Shown one piece after another: positions 7,314-9,605 of a stretch of 9,605 nucleotides of DNA. A program made the position numbers and the translations under genes. Where the stretch lies: positions 1 through 9,605 of the forward strand of contig JBCCLI010000245.1 in the NCBI GenBank assembly GCA_039026975.1. The letters run 5' to 3'. This DNA comes from JBCBKZ01 sp039026975 (GTDB taxonomy: Bacteria; Bacteroidota; Bacteroidia; J057). Under the pieces are notes generated by a model. It worked only from the letters and a program-made list of their open reading frames with translations, did not search any database and had not been told where the DNA came from. Within the stretch, counting starts at the first letter, position 1, and the number at the start of each line of letters is the position of its first letter.

Positions 7314-8487
7314 TGAAACTTTTATGTATTTCGTCGAAGGTCATTTGGCTTTTGTGAAGTTTAAAAGTTTGAATAAGCTCTTCTCTTGAAAACTTTTCCC
7401 CCATGTTCATTTCGTCTTGTAGAAACGTAATTATAACATCCGTTTCTACAGGTCCTAAAGGAAAGATGTTACATTGGTGATATAACCCTTCTATCCGATC
7501 GTGTAATTCCTTAAGCATTGCAGGAAATCGCTTTTGAGGATTTCCAGTTAACACTCTCTGTAAACGGGATAATACAGGATACTCAATACAAAAAAAGATA
7601 TACACCGTCTTCTGCAGAGGCATACTCTGCCCCTCCCCAATGAAAAATCTTATGAAATTTTCGATAACCTCAACAAAGGATTGATCAAACTTTTGATGGT
7701 TCTTGGGTGTCAAATTGATGCGGCAGAGAAGGTTAATAATGTGGACGCTGTTCAGATTATCCATGCCTTCTCCCCGTAGCAGCCATTCCAGATTAACCTC
7801 TATAGGCAAAGGGCTATTGGAGGATCTTCCTTTAATAAAGTAACTCTTTAGCTTCTCCTTAAGAATGTCTTGGTCGTTGGTTACATCTAAGTTTAACCAA
7901 GGCCTGCCTTGTTTTTCAAGGAAAGGAGAACCATACTCTTCTAATGTTAGTGGCGGGAAAAGTATTTTTTCTTCTAAATATACTTCTGAATTCAGGAATC
8001 TTTCTACTAACCACCATGGATTATCAACGGAAGATCCCAGGATAAAGGCCAGGTTAATCTTGTTTTCAGCCTGAGCTGCCCATGTATGCCTGAGGGTATC
8101 CATTTCTTTTATTCTGTCGCAGCTTTTTGCCCAATAAAGGGGGGAGGAAGGAATACGATTTCTTTGATCTGTGGATTGGCTAGATGGTAAGATGCCATCC
8201 AGTTTAGTTTTCTTTTCGATTTGGTATTGCCGAAGTAAGGCATTTAGCCTTTGGTAGAGTTCCGTACCTCTATCAAAATCTGCAAGAATAGTATTGACCA
8301 AAGTAGCTACTCCACCTACTCTTCTTTGATGAGCATTATCAATTATACTACCCCACACGTCAATCGAATTACCCTCAAAGGAGATAAACTCAAGAGGTAA
8401 GTCCGCGTCCCCAGCATATCTTCTGATAACCCGTACTTCGTTAATTCTTCTGGCCAATAAATCTCTTATTTCTCTAAGGGAATTCAT
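7288..8487 (-). CDS. EAD1 + iSTAND-like (inactive STAND NTPase) protein
   Basis: 399-aa soluble protein. Residues 1-88 form an EAD1 domain: LREIRDLLARRI, then IRRYAGDADLP, an FEGN turn (Gly39), Trp45 and a long helix VATLVNTILADFDRGTEL. After a low-complexity linker (about 90-112) comes a domain starting SPLYWAKSCDRIKEMDTL (115-132). Next is a strand-loop-helix NLAFILGSSVDNPWWLVERF (145-164) in the place of a P-loop, but without the GK[ST] signature. This, with the following strand and Trp235/Arg238, matches the plan of the 'inactive STAND' modules of ternary conflict systems. I am fairly, not fully, sure of this. The remaining 150 residues are helical with aromatic-rich segments and are unrecognised. 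The likely role is a scaffold or decoy tied to the system by EAD1 homotypic contacts. The ATG at 8487 follows an A-rich stretch (gttaaaaa) 30 bp after the upstream gene. Confidence 0.85.
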   Translation of the reverse strand: MNSLREIRDLLARRINEVRVIRRYAGDADLPLEFISFEGNSIDVWGSIIDNAHQRRVGGVATLVNTILADFDRGTELYQRLNALLRQYQIEKKTKLDGILPSSQSTDQRNRIPSSPLYWAKSCDRIKEMDTLRHTWAAQAENKINLAFILGSSVDNPWWLVERFLNSEVYLEEKILFPPLTLEEYGSPFLEKQGRPWLNLDVTNDQDILKEKLKSYFIKGRSSNSPLPIEVNLEWLLRGEGMDNLNSVHIINLLCRINLTPKNHQKFDQSFVEVIENFIRFFIGEGQSMPLQKTVYIFFCIEYPVLSRLQRVLTGNPQKRFPAMLKELHDRIEGLYHQCNIFPLGPVETDVIITFLQDEMNMGEKFSREELIQTFKLHKSQMTFDEIHKSFNVYHKSHA

Positions 8488-8517
8488 TTTTTAACAAGTG
8501 AGCACTTAGCTATTTGA

Positions 8518-9099
8518 TTAATTTATCCTTTTCTTCATATTTCTAAGCACACTTAAAAGGGATTGAGTAAGTCTATTTGTTTCAATTTTAAATTGCTCGT
8601 TTGCTATTGTACCCAAACTATTTTCTCTATTTAAGTTATTTATTCTGGCCCTTAACAATATAATTTGATCCTCCATTGTACTTAAGCCTGGGACCTGCTG
8701 AGATAAGCTTGTTATTGTATCCAGGATATAATCCCAGTCAGAGGTATTATCTACTATTCTTATCAAATTATTTAAAGTATCTGAAGGGGAAGTGGTTTCA
8801 CTACTGGTATCTGATCCTGCCTTCATTTCCCTTTCATAATCTGATAATATCTTTTTTAACTGAGTATTAACTGGTGTACCCGACTGGTAATCCTCCATAA
8901 TCAAGTTGATCAGCTTAGGGATTCCTTCAAAAACTCTATCATGAGCTGCATTAATAGCGCTGTCCCACATAGTAGTAGCATCACCTTGCAAAGTTATGTA
9001 CTGTGAGGGTATACCTGCATCATTGACATACCTTAAAATGACTGATTGTAACACAACTTTTTGGGCTAAAAGTGATCGAAGTTCCTGGAGTGATTTCAT
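8518..9099 (-). CDS. EAD1-EAD11-like adaptor protein
   Basis: 193-aa soluble, mostly helical two-domain protein with no visible catalytic motif. Residues 1-88 are EAD1: LQELRSLLAQKV, ILRYVNDAGIP, LQGD turn (Gly39), Trp45, AAHDRV, then IPKLINLIMEDYQSGT. A Ser/Thr/Asp-rich linker (about 95-108) leads to a second helical domain at about 109-193 containing IILLRARINNLNRENSLG (146-163) and then ETNRLTQSLLSVL (173-185). The pattern 'I.L..R...L.re..lG.i..e....e.NRi..allsll' is that of EAD11, another small effector-associated domain common in Bacteroidota. A protein with two different EADs and nothing else should act as a bridge, linking the EAD1 components of this operon to EAD11-bearing proteins here or elsewhere in the genome. 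It ends 30 bp before the next gene and starts 55 bp after the previous one. Functional inference rests on family knowledge. Confidence 0.85.
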   Translation of the reverse strand: MKSLQELRSLLAQKVVLQSVILRYVNDAGIPSQYITLQGDATTMWDSAINAAHDRVFEGIPKLINLIMEDYQSGTPVNTQLKKILSDYEREMKAGSDTSSETTSPSDTLNNLIRIVDNTSDWDYILDTITSLSQQVPGLSTMEDQIILLRARINNLNRENSLGTIANEQFKIETNRLTQSLLSVLRNMKKRIN

Positions 9100-9154
9100 A
9101 AGATTTAAAATATAAGTTTTAAGTAAAGACTTCGTGTAAGAGTTTGACTTTTAT

Positions 9155-9605
9155 CTAGCGTTTGGAAGCAATGAAAGACTCATATTCTATCAAAATCTTC
9201 TTTAGTTCCTTTTCAATATCTGTTCCCTTGTCAGTTTCATTAAGAATAACCTGTATTAACTTTGGAATCCCATGCAGTACCCTATCGCTTGCAATTTTCA
9301 CAACACTATTCCATTTATCTTTTGGGCTTCCATCCCAATCTATGTCCTGAATAGGAAGTCCTGCTTCAGTTGCATATCTAAATATTTGCTTCTGGGTTAC
9401 TATATAGCGGGCTAGCAGTTTATACAGTTTTACCTTAGGATTAGGGATACTCTTAGGCTTTAAGCTCCAGCTAAGCACTTCTTCATTCTGGACGTACAAT
9501 CCCCAGGAACTCTTATCCACTCCTGAAGCTTTAGGGCCAGGCATCACATCTCTATAAATCCTGTCCCCTTGGCCAGAAGTATCTAACACCATTTTAGCTC
9601 TACCA
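9155..9605 (-). CDS. EAD1-containing protein, 5' part beyond the right edge
   Basis: The minus-strand frame ends at 9155 and is open through the right edge. An ATG at 9592 would give 145 aa, but the four codons beyond it (GRAK) carry no stop, and the residues just after Met look like the interior of a folded domain (VLDTSGQGDRIYRDV). So this is probably the C-terminus of a longer protein. Counting from Met9592, residues about 53-140 are an EAD1 domain: KLYKLLARYIV, FRYATEAGLP, DWDG (Gly88), Trp94, ASDRVLHGIPKLIQVIL, DKGTDIEKELKKIL. The segment before it (residues 1-50, with SSWGLYVQNEEVLSWSL at 28-44) is not recognised; it should be the end of the effector or sensor domain. EAD1 placed at the C-terminus of a variable domain is a usual arrangement in these systems. 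It is the most upstream visible gene of the operon, 55 bp before the adaptor gene. Confidence 0.75.
   Translation of the reverse strand, partial: GRAKMVLDTSGQGDRIYRDVMPGPKASGVDKSSWGLYVQNEEVLSWSLKPKSIPNPKVKLYKLLARYIVTQKQIFRYATEAGLPIQDIDWDGSPKDKWNSVVKIASDRVLHGIPKLIQVILNETDKGTDIEKELKKILIEYESFIASKR

Noticed and set aside
8496..8507. AAGTG-AG-CACTT inverted repeat in the 30-bp spacer before the EAD1-iSTAND-like gene.
   Set aside because: Five-bp stem with a 2-nt loop is too small to be a stable hairpin or a credible operator.
9100..9154. Possible internal promoter (TATATTTT on the minus strand) upstream of the EAD1-EAD11 adaptor gene.
   Set aside because: The -7-like element is good, but no TTTG lies at the expected upstream distance, and a 55-bp spacer in an operon does not require a promoter.

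Overview
This is an AT-rich stretch of bacterial chromosome, most likely from a gliding or social member of the Bacteroidota (Cytophagia/Saprospiria-type). That assignment is an inference. It rests on the low-GC codon use, the absence of strong Shine-Dalgarno sequences with A/T-rich start contexts instead, and the kind of conflict system present, which is known mainly from multicellular or social bacteria. I see no rRNA, tRNA, CRISPR array, insertion sequence or phage gene.

Layout. The left edge (1-160, minus) holds the first 53 codons of a gene leaving the window, possibly an M29-type aminopeptidase. A 288-bp AT-rich divergent intergenic region follows. Two adjacent plus-strand genes (449-1408 and 1423-2424) encode paralogous polytopic membrane proteins resembling the DUF4013 family. 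They converge, across a 145-bp spacer with a small hairpin, on a compact five-gene minus-strand operon that fills the rest of the window (9605 to 2570).

The operon, in transcription order, is: (1) the 3' part of a gene entering from the right edge, ending in an EAD1 domain; (2) a 193-aa adaptor, EAD1 plus an EAD11-like domain; (3) a 399-aa protein, EAD1 plus an apparently inactive STAND (iSTAND)-like module with an eroded P-loop; (4) a 383-aa MoxR AAA+ ATPase with intact Walker A, Walker B, sensor 1 and arginine-finger motifs; (5) a 1183-aa membrane-anchored fusion with a CoxE/vWA-type N-terminal helical region, two transmembrane helices, a vWA domain whose MIDAS is lost, a helical region, an SGNH/GDSL hydrolase-like domain, an EAD1 domain and a C-terminal helical tail. 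Spacers are 55, 30, -26 and 40 bp, so co-transcription is likely.

Reading. This matches the MoxR-vWA-EAD ('ternary') conflict systems described by Aravind and colleagues, proposed to be anti-invader or cell-suicide systems of social bacteria. The MoxR chaperone and vWA partner would form the NTP-dependent threshold switch. The EAD1 copies, four in four different proteins, would assemble the components by homotypic contacts. The SGNH-like and iSTAND-like modules would be the variable effector or decoy parts. The most notable feature is degeneration at several sites where activity would be expected: vWA without MIDAS residues, SGNH with Ser and Asp/His but without the block III Asn, and a STAND-like module without a P-loop Lys. 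Only the MoxR ATPase looks fully competent.
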